Source: Anaerolineae bacterium (GTDB lineage: Bacteria > Chloroflexota > Anaerolineae > Anaerolineales > Villigracilaceae). From it: a stretch of 22,593 nucleotides of DNA. The stretch's first letter is position 1. The number at the start of each line of letters is the position of its first letter. Under the pieces are notes generated by a model. It had not been told where the DNA came from. It saw only the letters and a program-made list of their open reading frames with translations, and searched no databases. The DNA is taken from contig JAFLCF010000055.1 in NCBI GenBank assembly GCA_017303735.1, positions 1-22,593 on the forward strand. The letters run 5' to 3'. Of this stretch, positions 1-6,398 are shown piece by piece. The position numbers and the translations under genes were made by a program.

Positions 1-159
1 GTGGACAAATCCCGTTCGCGGCAGGCAGGCGGCGGAAGCGGCATTGGCTTGACGATTGCCCGTTCCCTCATCGAAGCGCATGGCGGACGCATTTGGGTGG
101 AGTCAGCGGGTGATGGAAAGGGAAGCAGTTTCGCTTTCACATTACCCATTGCGAAGTAA
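1..159 (+). CDS. Sensor histidine kinase, C-terminal end (partial)
   Basis: This is the last 52 codons of a gene that begins left of the window. The peptide carries the end of a HATPase_c ATP-binding domain. A Gly-rich G2-type box ([20 protein letters not shown], about residues 10-29 of the fragment) is followed by the usual closing strands, with IWVES and then [12 protein letters not shown]. Such domains supply the ATP for autophosphorylation of a two-component sensor kinase. The order G2 box, helix, GGxIWVES, GxGSxFxFxLP is typical of HisKA-type kinases. The sensor domain and partner regulator are outside the window. The gene converges with the TetR gene and shares a bidirectional terminator with it. 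Confidence 0.9.
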   Translation: MDKSRSRQAGGGSGIGLTIARSLIEAHGGRIWVESAGDGKGSSFAFTLPIAK

Positions 160-163
160 AAAA

Positions 164-196
164 AGCATCGCATAATAAACATGCGATGCTGTTTTT
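164..196. terminator. Bidirectional intrinsic terminator
   Basis: A perfect 10-bp stem (AGCATCGCAT / ATGCGATGCT) with a 7-nt loop is flanked by an A-run on the left and TTTTT on the right. It therefore works as a rho-independent terminator in both directions. It lies between the histidine kinase end (+) and the TetR gene end (-). Confidence 0.9.
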
Positions 197-212
197 ACTT
201 ATTAATTTTCGC

Positions 213-809
213 CTACTTACCATCCTTTATTCCAAACACATCACGGATTGCTGCGCGTTGTAAACGGTGAAACGTTTGGGCAAGGTCTTCTGGTGTGTGA
301 GGCCGGCGCTTCTCCAGCCACCATTGCACCATCGCGATTTGTGCTCCTGCCAGATAGGTCGCCAGCACATTAAATGAAATGGTGCTATCGACCTCGGTAA
401 AAGCGGTGCGCAAGTTGGTTTCGATTTCCTGTGCACTCTGATCACGAATGTGCCTAAGGATCAACGACCCATCCCTGCCTAAAAAAACAGGATACAACTG
501 CGCCCTTCCTTCTTCAAGATGCCGGTATGCCGATGCCATCCCCTCGGGAGCTACTGGTGCAAGTAATTCTTCCCGTGATAGTGAGTGACGCGGCCCGAAA
601 TGGAATTTGCCAACGATGGCTTTGTGGCAACTCATGAATAAGTCATCTTTGCCATTGTAGTGTAGATAGAAGGTGGTGCGACCGACTTTTGCACGGTCCA
701 CAATATCCTGAATCGTTATTAAGCTATATTCACATTCGCTGATCAATTCGATCAACGCCTTTTGTAGAAGTTCACGGGTACGTTGTCCTCGGCGGTCAGT
801 CTTATTCAT
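213..809 (-). CDS. TetR/AcrR family transcriptional regulator
   Basis: A 198-aa one-component repressor. The N-terminus holds the TetR helix-turn-helix (RTRELLQKALIELI..., then ITIQDIVDRAKVGRTTFYLHY, about residues 10-55), with the typical TTFYLHYxGKDDLF end of the DNA-binding unit. The remaining 140 residues form a helical ligand-binding domain of unknown specificity. The ATG at 809 is preferred because GAGG lies 5 nt upstream. A TTG at 827 with GGGGAG upstream is an alternative that would add six residues. The gene is divergent from the 996/1175 membrane-protein operon, and a TGTTCA/TGAACA palindrome lies between them, so it probably represses itself and that operon. The signal it senses cannot be read from the sequence. 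Confidence 0.9.
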   Translation of the reverse strand: MNKTDRRGQRTRELLQKALIELISECEYSLITIQDIVDRAKVGRTTFYLHYNGKDDLFMSCHKAIVGKFHFGPRHSLSREELLAPVAPEGMASAYRHLEEGRAQLYPVFLGRDGSLILRHIRDQSAQEIETNLRTAFTEVDSTISFNVLATYLAGAQIAMVQWWLEKRRPHTPEDLAQTFHRLQRAAIRDVFGIKDGK

Positions 810-889
810 GGGGTCCTCAGATGGCAATTGTACTCCCCATATGCGGACAAGCTTTCAAGGGTGGGATTTTCTGAACAATTTTCTCTTTC

Positions 890-906
890 TGTTCACAAAA
901 TGAACA
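890..906. promoter_or_regulatory. Candidate TetR operator palindrome
   Basis: TGTTCA-CAAAA-TGAACA is a perfect 6-bp inverted repeat with a 5-nt spacer, between the divergent TetR gene and the 996 operon. A third half-site, TGAACA, lies at 872-877. The palindrome is about 19 bp upstream of the -35 box of the rightward promoter. Assigning it to the neighbouring TetR protein is an inference from position. Confidence 0.55.
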
Positions 907-924
907 AATAATCTGTCTTGATGA

Positions 925-953
925 TTGACGTTAACTCCAAAGCACCATATTAT
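925..953 (+). promoter_or_regulatory. Sigma70-type promoter for the 996-1711 operon
   Basis: TTGACG (925-930), a 17-bp spacer, then TATTAT (948-953). This is close to the TTGACA-N17-TATAAT consensus. It would start transcription near 960, about 35 nt before the first ATG, and leaves room for the AGGAGA ribosome binding site at about 983-988. Confidence 0.65.
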
Positions 954-995
954 TCCATACGTTGAACGTCTCAAATTATCCCAGGAGAAATAACC

Positions 996-1178
996 ATGTC
1001 ACAATCCCCCGTAAACCCTGATCGCAGACCACCTCCCAGTACGCCCCGCTGGGTGAAGGTAATTGGGATCATCTTCATTATCCTGATCGTTTTCTTGATT
1101 ATCCTGCATATCACCGGTAATGGCTTTGGGGGTCATACATCATCTGTCGAATATTGGTCGCAACAAATATCACCATGA
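996..1178 (+). CDS. Small single-pass membrane protein
   Basis: A 60-aa protein with a proline-rich cationic N-terminus (about residues 1-20), one strongly hydrophobic helix (about residues 20-42, VKVIGIIFIILIVFLIILHI) and a short tail with GNGFGGH. AGGAGA lies 8 nt before the ATG. It is the first gene of the operon behind the TTGACG/TATTAT promoter, and its stop overlaps the start of the next gene (ATGA), so the two are translationally coupled. I do not recognise a family. The basic N-terminus predicts that end to be cytoplasmic, with the His-containing tail outside. A role as partner of the downstream four-helix membrane protein is likely but unproven. Confidence 0.75.
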   Translation: MSQSPVNPDRRPPPSTPRWVKVIGIIFIILIVFLIILHITGNGFGGHTSSVEYWSQQISP

Positions 1179-1711
1179 GACCCAGCCTTCGCAAATTTGT
1201 GCGCACTGCACACGTCACGTTTACAGTTGGCTGGCTTGGCGCGGTTGCTGGTTTCCTGGTTCTTGCCATTGCGGGTCTGACCAGTCAGGATAGGCAGATG
1301 GTTCGATCCGTGTATCCCGCGATGGATTTGATCGCGCGCTTTGTCATCGTCCCGTTGAGTTTCGCCCCATTGTTACTGACCGGACCTCTCCTATCGCTGG
1401 GCACTCCGTGGGGATTATTTCGTCATTATTGGATTATCGTGAAATTTTTGATAACCCTCCTTTGTACACTTATTATGCAGTTGCATATGCAGCCAATCAG
1501 CCGCTTGGCGCGTATTGCGGCAGCGGGGACATTATCCGGTGCTGACTATAGTTTGCAACTCCAAATGGTGGTGGCTTCCACTGCCGCCCTGCTGGCATTG
1601 CTCGTGGCCACAGGATTGTCTGTGTATAAGCCGAGGGGCATGACTCTATATGGATGGCGTAAACAGTATGAGGAACGTGCAATATCGCCAGATGAAGATG
1701 CTACTGCTTAA
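1175..1711 (+). CDS. Four-helix integral membrane protein, DUF2269/CopD-like
   Basis: A 178-aa protein with about four transmembrane helices: roughly residues 10-35 (VTFTVGWLGAVAGFLVLAIA), 50-78, 85-105 and 130-155. The N-terminal RxxHVTFTVGWLGAV and the general layout resemble DUF2269/CopD-like membrane proteins, some of which bind heme or copper through His residues. Here H13 (in TAHVT) and the histidines near HYW and QLHMQ are candidates. The ATG at 1175 is chosen because it overlaps the preceding stop (ATGA). A TTG at 1154 is possible but less likely. It is probably under TetR control. The function is not known. Confidence 0.75.
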   Translation: MRPSLRKFVRTAHVTFTVGWLGAVAGFLVLAIAGLTSQDRQMVRSVYPAMDLIARFVIVPLSFAPLLLTGPLLSLGTPWGLFRHYWIIVKFLITLLCTLIMQLHMQPISRLARIAAAGTLSGADYSLQLQMVVASTAALLALLVATGLSVYKPRGMTLYGWRKQYEERAISPDEDATA

Positions 1712-1823
1712 TCGCCAACTACCCGTTTCATGACCTAAGCTGCTATCCCAATATGGAAAACCTTATTACAAAGACTCGGATTACCTCAATTACCATTTCA
1801 AATACATAGGTAGTTGGAACAAA

Positions 1824-1862
1824 TCAAACAGCAGCCCGTTGAAATAACGAGCTGCTGTTTGA
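1824..1862. terminator. Terminator hairpin between convergent operons
   Basis: A perfect 12-bp stem, TCAAACAGCAGC / GCTGCTGTTTGA, whose loop contains a smaller CGTT/AACG stem. On the minus strand it is followed by TTTGTT, so it fits termination of the 5604-to-1877 operon. It may also stop the rightward 996-1711 operon. The rest of the 165-bp gap 1712-1876 shows no gene. Confidence 0.75.
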
Positions 1863-1876
1863 TACATCATTCTGAT

Positions 1877-2338
1877 TTACGGTATCCAGTTTGACAATAC
1901 GTTCACAATCAAATCAGGATTATTCGGGTCATTCGTTTTGAGATGAACCCCGAAGTTGTGCGGACCGTCCATACCTTCGTGCATCATAAAGACAGTTGAT
2001 TCAACGATTGTGCTTTCGCCAGGTTTAAGTACCATCGAACCGATGGTCAATTCGGGAGGTCAGCATCCCTCCAATACTTCGATGTATGGTTCTTCTTTGA
2101 ACCGCAATGTACCATCGCCTGTGTTGGTGACTTTGATGGCAAAGGTTTTATTGACGCCAAATTTCACATCACCGTAATCTATCTTTTGTTGATCTACCGC
2201 GATGGATGGCGTGCCTCCACCATCGCCATTCTGTCTGGCGAATAGAAATGCCGCCAGGATCAGCAGAATACCCCCGATTGCGGCAATCGCCCACGGGAAC
2301 CCTTGCTTTTGTTTTTGTCTTTTGTGTTTCTTGCTCAT
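1877..2338 (-). CDS. DUF1573-like membrane-anchored protein, probable selenoprotein (in-frame UGA)
   Basis: Read through an in-frame UGA at 2060-2062, this is a 153-aa protein. It has a Lys-rich N-terminus, one membrane anchor (about residues 14-34) and an extracytoplasmic Ig-like DUF1573/ASH-type domain (about 45-150). Residue 93 is the UGA, in the context Glu-Gly-Cys92-UGA-Pro-Pro-Glu. Downstream the frame stays open for 60 codons with family-like sequence (IGSMVLKPGES, FMMHEGMDGPHNF, then LKTNDP and VLSNWIP) to UAA. A perfect 7-bp hairpin 12 nt after the UGA resembles a bacterial SECIS. A Cys-Sec pair suggests a redox or metal-binding site, with the MMHEGM segment a possible additional ligand region. 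AAGGAGG precedes the ATG. It is the last gene of the CuA/polyferredoxin operon. The alternative is a pseudogene by a TGC/TGT-to-TGA change, in which case translation would end after residue 92. Confidence 0.7.
2031..2047 (-). promoter_or_regulatory. Candidate bacterial SECIS hairpin
   Basis: On the minus strand ACCATCG-GTT-CGATGGT forms a perfect 7-bp stem with a 3-nt loop whose first base is G. The stem starts 12 nt, and the loop 19 nt, after the in-frame UGA at 2060-2062. Known bacterial SECIS elements lie just downstream of the Sec UGA, with roughly 16-37 nt to a small apical loop that has a G in its first two positions. The hairpin lies inside the coding sequence (codons for T-I-G-S-M-V), as expected for bacterial selenoprotein genes. 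Confidence 0.6.
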
Positions 2339-2347
2339 GATGCCTCC

Positions 2348-3331
2348 TTAATGTTCATATTCAAACTGGAACGAATAGATATAAGCAATCAAGTCCCAGA
2401 TTTGTTCTTCGGTAAAAATCGAACCCCACATAGGCATGCCTGTGCCCATGCCACCGCGTAGTATTTTTCCCTGCAATAGTGCGGGACTTGCACCAAGCAT
2501 TCGTTTTGGGTCGGTAAAATCAACAGGTGTTTGCGTCATCATATCTGTTGCGCCGCTCATGTTTTGCATGGATGCTTCGCCCGCCTGGGCAAGTTCGTCG
2601 GCGAAGACGCCGTCACCCGCTCCGTTCTCGCCGTGACAAGCCGCGCAGTTTTGGGCGTAGAGTTGTTTTCCATTGGCAAGGGATTCTTTTGTGGTGTTCG
2701 ATTGCCAAATGTAGGCAACCACATCCCAGCGTTGGGACTCGGTGAGCGCGGTATTGGATAAATCGGTCAAGGCTTGATAGGGCGAATTTGCGCGGTAGTA
2801 GTCGGGAGATCGGTAATTAGTAAAAGGTAATTGCCCGCCAAGTTTTTCTCCGCGAATTGCAGAAGGCATTTGCGGGGGGATGCTCAACGCATCGTGCGGA
2901 GCGTCAAGGTTGAGGTCGAGGGAAACGTATAGGGGCGGAGAAGCAGGCTCAGGGTCCGAAGGTGAACCGCTGACTTCGATTGTGCCGCGCATCCGCCAGT
3001 GATTGAGTCCGCACCAGCGCGTGCAGAAGAAGGTGTAAATCCCAGGTTTGTCAAAAATCAACGTGAGGTCGGTGACTTTGCCAGGGAGGATGTCCACGCT
3101 TTGCATATCCATCTGTCCAACTGCAAAGCCATGCACTACATCATCGGAAGTAATCTTTAGATGCAGGGGTTTGCCAACTTCTGCTTGAATAACATCAGGA
3201 TTCCAGCCGCCATTTTCCGATATTCGGGCGTGGATGAGCGGCGTGCGAGTCCAGAAGACCAGCGGCGCTCCAATTGCAAGGATGATTCCTGTAATGACAA
3301 ATAGGCGTGAGAGAACTTCGGAGCGTTTCAT
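2348..3331 (-). CDS. Membrane-anchored CuA cupredoxin - cytochrome c fusion protein
   Basis: A 327-aa electron carrier. Residues 8-27 form a membrane anchor or uncleaved signal. Residues 40-120 are a COX2/NosZ-type CuA cupredoxin domain with all the usual ligands: His67 (DDVVHG), then Cys103-x3-Cys107-x3-His111-x2-Met114 (CTRWCGLNHWRM). Residues 160-215 look like a heme-less remnant of a cytochrome c domain. Residues 218-327 are a class I cytochrome c domain with CAACH (229-233) and a likely axial Met in GTGMPMWG (about 299). The start at 3331 overlaps the upstream stop (ATGA). A longer open frame to 3535 runs through the neighbouring gene and is not credible. It probably passes electrons outside the membrane between the polyferredoxin protein or quinol pool and an unknown acceptor. 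Confidence 0.9.
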   Translation of the reverse strand: MKRSEVLSRLFVITGIILAIGAPLVFWTRTPLIHARISENGGWNPDVIQAEVGKPLHLKITSDDVVHGFAVGQMDMQSVDILPGKVTDLTLIFDKPGIYTFFCTRWCGLNHWRMRGTIEVSGSPSDPEPASPPLYVSLDLNLDAPHDALSIPPQMPSAIRGEKLGGQLPFTNYRSPDYYRANSPYQALTDLSNTALTESQRWDVVAYIWQSNTTKESLANGKQLYAQNCAACHGENGAGDGVFADELAQAGEASMQNMSGATDMMTQTPVDFTDPKRMLGASPALLQGKILRGGMGTGMPMWGSIFTEEQIWDLIAYIYSFQFEYEH

Positions 3332-4659
3332 AGCAATAACCAGAGCATGATGGATGTGACAATCAATGAATAAACGATCACTGGGATGGATGAAACTTTT
3401 ACTTCGTTCGCGGCTTTTTGCGCGGTGCGCGCAGACCAGATCAAGCCGCCGACGAGCGCCAGGGTTTGCGCTGGCGCCAGAATGGTTGTGAGCATGGGCT
3501 GCCATGCGGTATTTGCTGTGCCAAAGAGATTCCAACCCAAGCCGAGCGGGTCAGAGAGGGCGGCGATGATATAGGATGCATTGGTGAGGACGAACGATAA
3601 ACTAAATGCAACCCAAAACATCAAACCCAACGGAATGAGAGCGGTAGAGAGAGAAGCAAATCGTTGCTTAAGTGGGAGAACGTTCTTTGTATTTAGAATA
3701 CCGAGTGTGAATAAACCAGGCAGGATGACGAAGATGATGGCAAGAAAAATAACGGCATACACAAACCATGCGTTTGAACCGACGTTATATGCCGCGTCCT
3801 TGAACATGCCCCACGGACCGAGCAGGACACCCGCGTAGATCATTGCCGAACCGAGCATGATGAAGGCTTTGAAGGCTTCGTCCATGCGTGTGGAAGGCTT
3901 GGCAAGGTCGGCAGAAAACGGACGCAGATTGACCGCAATATTATCGTGCGGGCAGGTGCGGATACATTCCATGCACAGACCACAGTAGGTGTTTTTTGTT
4001 AGCCCGCCTGGGAAGACATCCCACGGACAGCCATATCCATTTGTTGAACCGTTATAGCAGGGTTTGCCTTCACACTTGACGCAGATTTGTTTGTCTTTGA
4101 TTCGTAATTCGATGGGAGCAGTCTGGGAATACAAACCGATAAATCCGCCAACGGGACAGAGATAGCGGCAGAAGGCGCGGCGTTCGAAAACTGTGCTTAG
4201 TCCGATGGCGGCGAAGAGCATGGCGGCAAGCACAATCCCAGTGATGTTGGGAGTGGTGAGAAGGACACTGCTAAACAGAGCGAGAAGAAGAAAGGAAATA
4301 TTTTGCAACCAAATGTTGCGGAACATTTTGGGAAAGCGCAGGTTGAGCCATTTCGGTCGTTTGTCGGGCGGATTTAGGATCGCGCCGCGTTGCAACCATT
4401 CGCCAGGCAGAGGAATCGGGCAAACCGCGCACCATCCACGTCCGAAGAAGGGAACCGCGACCAGGATCAGGATCGCCCACCATGCGATCCATACGAAGAC
4501 GATGCTAAAGTTATGACTCCCAACTGGAGTACCGATGAGTCCCGCAAGGATGGCGAAGATGTACCCGATCAGCATCACGATAAAGACAGCCAGTTGAGGA
4601 TAACGGCTCTTGAGGGCGTTCTTTATAAAGGGGATACGGGTAAGTTCGATGCGGTTCAT
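3328..4659 (-). CDS. NapH/NosR-like membrane 4Fe-4S polyferredoxin
   Basis: A 443-aa integral membrane iron-sulfur protein. N-terminal helices (about 22-45 and 52-72) are followed by the paired CxxxCP motifs of the NapH/NosR/CcoG group: WCAVCP (76-81) and CRYLCP (164-169). Two 4Fe-4S sites follow: Cys193, Cys196, Cys201 and Cys211, then Cys226-x2-Cys229-x2-Cys232-x3-Cys236-Pro. Four or so further helices fill residues 265-443. Relatives move electrons across or along the membrane to periplasmic reductases (NosZ, NapA) or help copper-oxidase assembly. No such reductase is in the window. The gene overlaps both neighbours by 4 nt (ATGA), which places it between two CuA proteins. It lacks the FMN-binding domain of full NosR. 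Confidence 0.9.
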   Translation of the reverse strand: MNRIELTRIPFIKNALKSRYPQLAVFIVMLIGYIFAILAGLIGTPVGSHNFSIVFVWIAWWAILILVAVPFFGRGWCAVCPIPLPGEWLQRGAILNPPDKRPKWLNLRFPKMFRNIWLQNISFLLLALFSSVLLTTPNITGIVLAAMLFAAIGLSTVFERRAFCRYLCPVGGFIGLYSQTAPIELRIKDKQICVKCEGKPCYNGSTNGYGCPWDVFPGGLTKNTYCGLCMECIRTCPHDNIAVNLRPFSADLAKPSTRMDEAFKAFIMLGSAMIYAGVLLGPWGMFKDAAYNVGSNAWFVYAVIFLAIIFVILPGLFTLGILNTKNVLPLKQRFASLSTALIPLGLMFWVAFSLSFVLTNASYIIAALSDPLGLGWNLFGTANTAWQPMLTTILAPAQTLALVGGLIWSARTAQKAANEVKVSSIPVIVYSLIVTSIMLWLLL

Positions 4660-5153
4660 TTTATTCTTTCTTCTTTCGTCTTTCTGTCGCTAAAAGACAC
4701 TTGCACCGCACGCAAGTGCAGGTGAGAAAGAGGAAAGAAGCCGATAGCGGCAAGGATTGACAAACCAATCGAGCGATATAACCAAGAATTATTGCCCACG
4801 GTCAACTTGCCGATCATGAAGGGATGCATGGCTCCACAGGTGACGTTGCAGCGGAAGCGGAATGAGCCGGGTTTATCAGCTACAAAGGTCAGGGTTGCAC
4901 TTTGTCCGGGGTCAGCTTCGATAGAAATATCATAGTCATCCACATAAAGACCGTGAACAACATCGGTGCTGACCAGTTGGATGGTTACGGTGTCACCAGG
5001 GTTGACATAAAGTTCAGAGGGAGAATAGGCAAATTGGTGCGCATCGATCTCAAAGGTTCGTTCTTGAGGCGCAATGGCTGGAGCTGGCAGGGGCGCGAAT
5101 GCCTTCACCAGTCCAGCCATTACAAGGAGGAGAAGAGAGAGATGAAAGCGCAT
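4656..5153 (-). CDS. Membrane-anchored CuA-type cupredoxin (COX2-like)
   Basis: A 165-aa protein with an N-terminal signal or anchor (about 1-26), a cupredoxin domain (about 33-118) and a C-terminal helix (about 124-146) ending in a charged tail. It carries a complete CuA set: His67 (STDVVHG) and Cys102-x3-Cys106-x3-His110-x2-Met113 (CNVTCGAMHPFM). That matches the C-x3-C-x3-H-x2-M pattern of cytochrome oxidase subunit II and NosZ, but no oxidase subunit I is present, so this is a stand-alone CuA carrier. The start has no clear Shine-Dalgarno and lies 4 nt after the PCYCGC gene's stop. It is therefore probably translated by coupling. Its stop overlaps the polyferredoxin start. Likely role: extracytoplasmic one-electron transfer, or copper delivery. 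Confidence 0.9.
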   Translation of the reverse strand: MRFHLSLLLLVMAGLVKAFAPLPAPAIAPQERTFEIDAHQFAYSPSELYVNPGDTVTIQLVSTDVVHGLYVDDYDISIEADPGQSATLTFVADKPGSFRFRCNVTCGAMHPFMIGKLTVGNNSWLYRSIGLSILAAIGFFPLSHLHLRAVQVSFSDRKTKEERIK

Positions 5154-5157
5154 GAGG

Positions 5158-5604
5158 TTAGGGGATGTTGGAAGGTCCGTATTTGGAATAGGTCGCGTCT
5201 ACGTACGCCCTGGCATCTTGCGGGCTTTTGCCATCGTTCAACATACGCATCACATCCTGGGTGATGTCCACGCAGATGGAACAGCCGAGGGCGTGATTGT
5301 CGAAGGTGATCTCCCCATTGGCATCCACATCCGAAACATAACAATCGTAATTGGAGGTGTGACCGATGTCGCCGCATCCACAATAGCAGGGAATGTCCTG
5401 CATAATGTCGGGATTGGCAGTGTTGAATTGGTAGGCTTCCTGCACCGCCACAGGTGCGGACCGAACATCCATCGGCATTTGATCCAATGGCGACATGGCA
5501 AGATGAACTTCGCTTGAACTTGATGTGGAACAGGCTGAAATTGTCGTGCCAACCAGCGCAAGGACAATCAACAGGAAAATAAATTTGTTTGCTTTTGAAA
5601 ACAT
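5158..5604 (-). CDS. PCYCGC-motif lipoprotein
   Basis: A 148-aa lipoprotein. A hydrophobic signal (7-20) ends in a lipobox, ISAC (Cys25). The mature part has the defining PCYCGC motif (72-77), followed by GHTSNYDCYV (Cys88) and HALGCSICVDI (His104, Cys108, Cys111). Six Cys and two His in this pattern are characteristic of the PCYCGC family and suggest metal or cluster binding, although its biochemical role is not established. GGAGG lies 7 nt before the ATG. It opens the five-gene operon with the CuA proteins and the polyferredoxin, which points to a part in copper or redox handling at the outer face of the membrane. The 125-bp gap upstream (5605-5729) probably carries its promoter, but I see no convincing boxes. 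Confidence 0.9.
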   Translation of the reverse strand: MFSKANKFIFLLIVLALVGTTISACSTSSSSEVHLAMSPLDQMPMDVRSAPVAVQEAYQFNTANPDIMQDIPCYCGCGDIGHTSNYDCYVSDVDANGEITFDNHALGCSICVDITQDVMRMLNDGKSPQDARAYVDATYSKYGPSNIP

Positions 5605-5729
5605 ATTGAGCCTCCGTGTTCGGATGGCTCAATAGTAGTCTGACAATTAGGTTATCTCCAGCGCAGTACGGCGGATGGGGACATGCGCCAAATGGCTTAT
5701 GATGAATGTCATCTGACGGTTAAGATTAA

Positions 5730-6029
5730 TTACGGTGTGATCGCCTGCGCCAGATAGTTATGATGCCCATCGTTCCCCGCCCCAGCCACTGCCTGAACAA
5801 GCATCTCGACAGAGACCTTTTTCTCATCGAAGTAAACCTCTGCCATGCGCATGTTCAACAGCACTTCGGCATCATGAACGCCATCCAGTAACAGAAGTCC
5901 ATTGCGTACTCTCGTGGCACAGTTGGGGCAACCCATCCCTGAAATGGAAAGCAGGATTCGGTCAGCAGACTTGATGACATGATCCAGCGCGGACTTTTGG
6001 ATCGGCTCAACGTGGCAATTTTCGCTCAT
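5730..6029 (-). CDS. Heavy-metal-associated (HMA) domain protein, CopZ-like
   Basis: A 99-aa soluble protein with one ferredoxin-fold HMA domain (about residues 24-90). The metal-binding loop is GMGCPNC (31-37), followed by ATRVRNGLLLLDGV, and the usual betas end in MAEVYFDEKKVSVEMLVQAVAGAG. Such domains carry Cu(I) to P1B-ATPases or other targets. The N-terminal 22 residues are an extension with an extra Cys and His (CHVEP). AGAGGA lies about 7 nt before the ATG. The gene follows a YHS protein gene by 12 nt and is probably co-transcribed with it. CopA in this window has its own HMA domains, so this could be the free cytosolic chaperone. Confidence 0.88.
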   Translation of the reverse strand: MSENCHVEPIQKSALDHVIKSADRILLSISGMGCPNCATRVRNGLLLLDGVHDAEVLLNMRMAEVYFDEKKVSVEMLVQAVAGAGNDGHHNYLAQAITP

Positions 6030-6041
6030 AATATTTTCCTC

Positions 6042-6245
6042 TCAATTGTGTTGTTTTACAGGATAGTGTTGAATCTTCCTTGCCTTCTCGCCCAATTCGG
6101 GCTTGGCAAAGGTTTTCGGGGAACGCTCAAACTGCGCCTGGCATTGTGGACAGCACAGAAAATAGTTCACCCCTTCGAACTCAATGGTGATGTGGGCTTT
6201 GCCGCGATTCATACGTTTGCCACATACAGGGTCTTTGAATGACAT
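6042..6245 (-). CDS. YHS-domain small metal-binding protein
   Basis: A 67-aa protein that is nearly all YHS/TRASH domain. DPVCGKRM (5-12) with Cys8 pairs with FLCCPQCQAQFE (Cys31, Cys32, Cys35), the Cys-rich second half of the fold. YHS domains bind transition metals such as copper and occur free or fused to copper ATPases, as in CopA here. The first YHS position is less regular (IEFEGVNYFL). AAGGAG lies 7 nt before the ATG. It is the first gene of a pair with the HMA protein, behind a candidate promoter at 6279-6307. Confidence 0.85.
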   Translation of the reverse strand: MSFKDPVCGKRMNRGKAHITIEFEGVNYFLCCPQCQAQFERSPKTFAKPELGEKARKIQHYPVKQHN

Positions 6246-6278
6246 ATGGATACTCCTTGTTTGTGAATTGACAGTTGG

Positions 6279-6307
6279 ATTGTAGAGTCATGTCTTGGAT
6301 TTCTTAA
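6279..6307 (-). promoter_or_regulatory. Candidate promoter for the YHS-HMA gene pair
   Basis: On the minus strand, TTAAGA (6307-6302), a 17-nt spacer and TACAAT (6284-6279). The -10 is close to consensus and the -35 is weak. Transcription would start about 27 nt before the YHS start codon. Confidence 0.4.
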
Positions 6308-6309
6308 GC

Positions 6310-6344
6310 GCAAAAATGCCCTAATCATGAATAGGCATTTTTGC
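6310..6344. terminator. Strong 11-bp hairpin with T/A tracts
   Basis: GCAAAAATGCC / GGCATTTTTGC forms a perfect 11-bp stem with a 13-nt loop, and TAAG/CTTA can extend it. It lies 10-45 bp below the multicopper oxidase terminator and above the YHS promoter. It probably acts as a second, bidirectional terminator that insulates the two units. Confidence 0.6.
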
Positions 6345-6353
6345 TTATCGTGA

Positions 6354-6392
6354 GCGAAAAAATGAGACAGGCTCCAAGGTTTCGGAACCTGT
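6354..6392 (-). terminator. Intrinsic terminator of the multicopper oxidase gene
   Basis: On the minus strand, just after the stop codon, ACAGGTTCC and GGAGCCTGT pair with one mismatch around an 8-nt loop. CTCATTTTTTC follows, giving a T6 tract. This is a typical rho-independent terminator. Confidence 0.75.
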
Positions 6393-6398
6393 AGCGCA

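Noticed and set aside
2348..3535. A longer 395-aa form of the CuA-cytochrome c protein
   Set aside because: The extra 68 N-terminal codons lie inside the polyferredoxin gene. The ATG at 3331 overlaps the upstream stop and is followed directly by a signal or anchor helix.
1877..5604. Reading this operon as a nitrous oxide reductase (nos) cluster
   Set aside because: NosR-like and CuA proteins are suggestive, but there is no NosZ, NosD, NosF, NosY or NosL, and the polyferredoxin lacks the FMN-binding domain of NosR.
5120..5632. A 170-codon minus-strand frame over the PCYCGC gene
   Set aside because: It covers the same DNA in another frame. The 148-aa lipoprotein has a signal peptide, lipobox, family motif and ribosome site; this frame has none.
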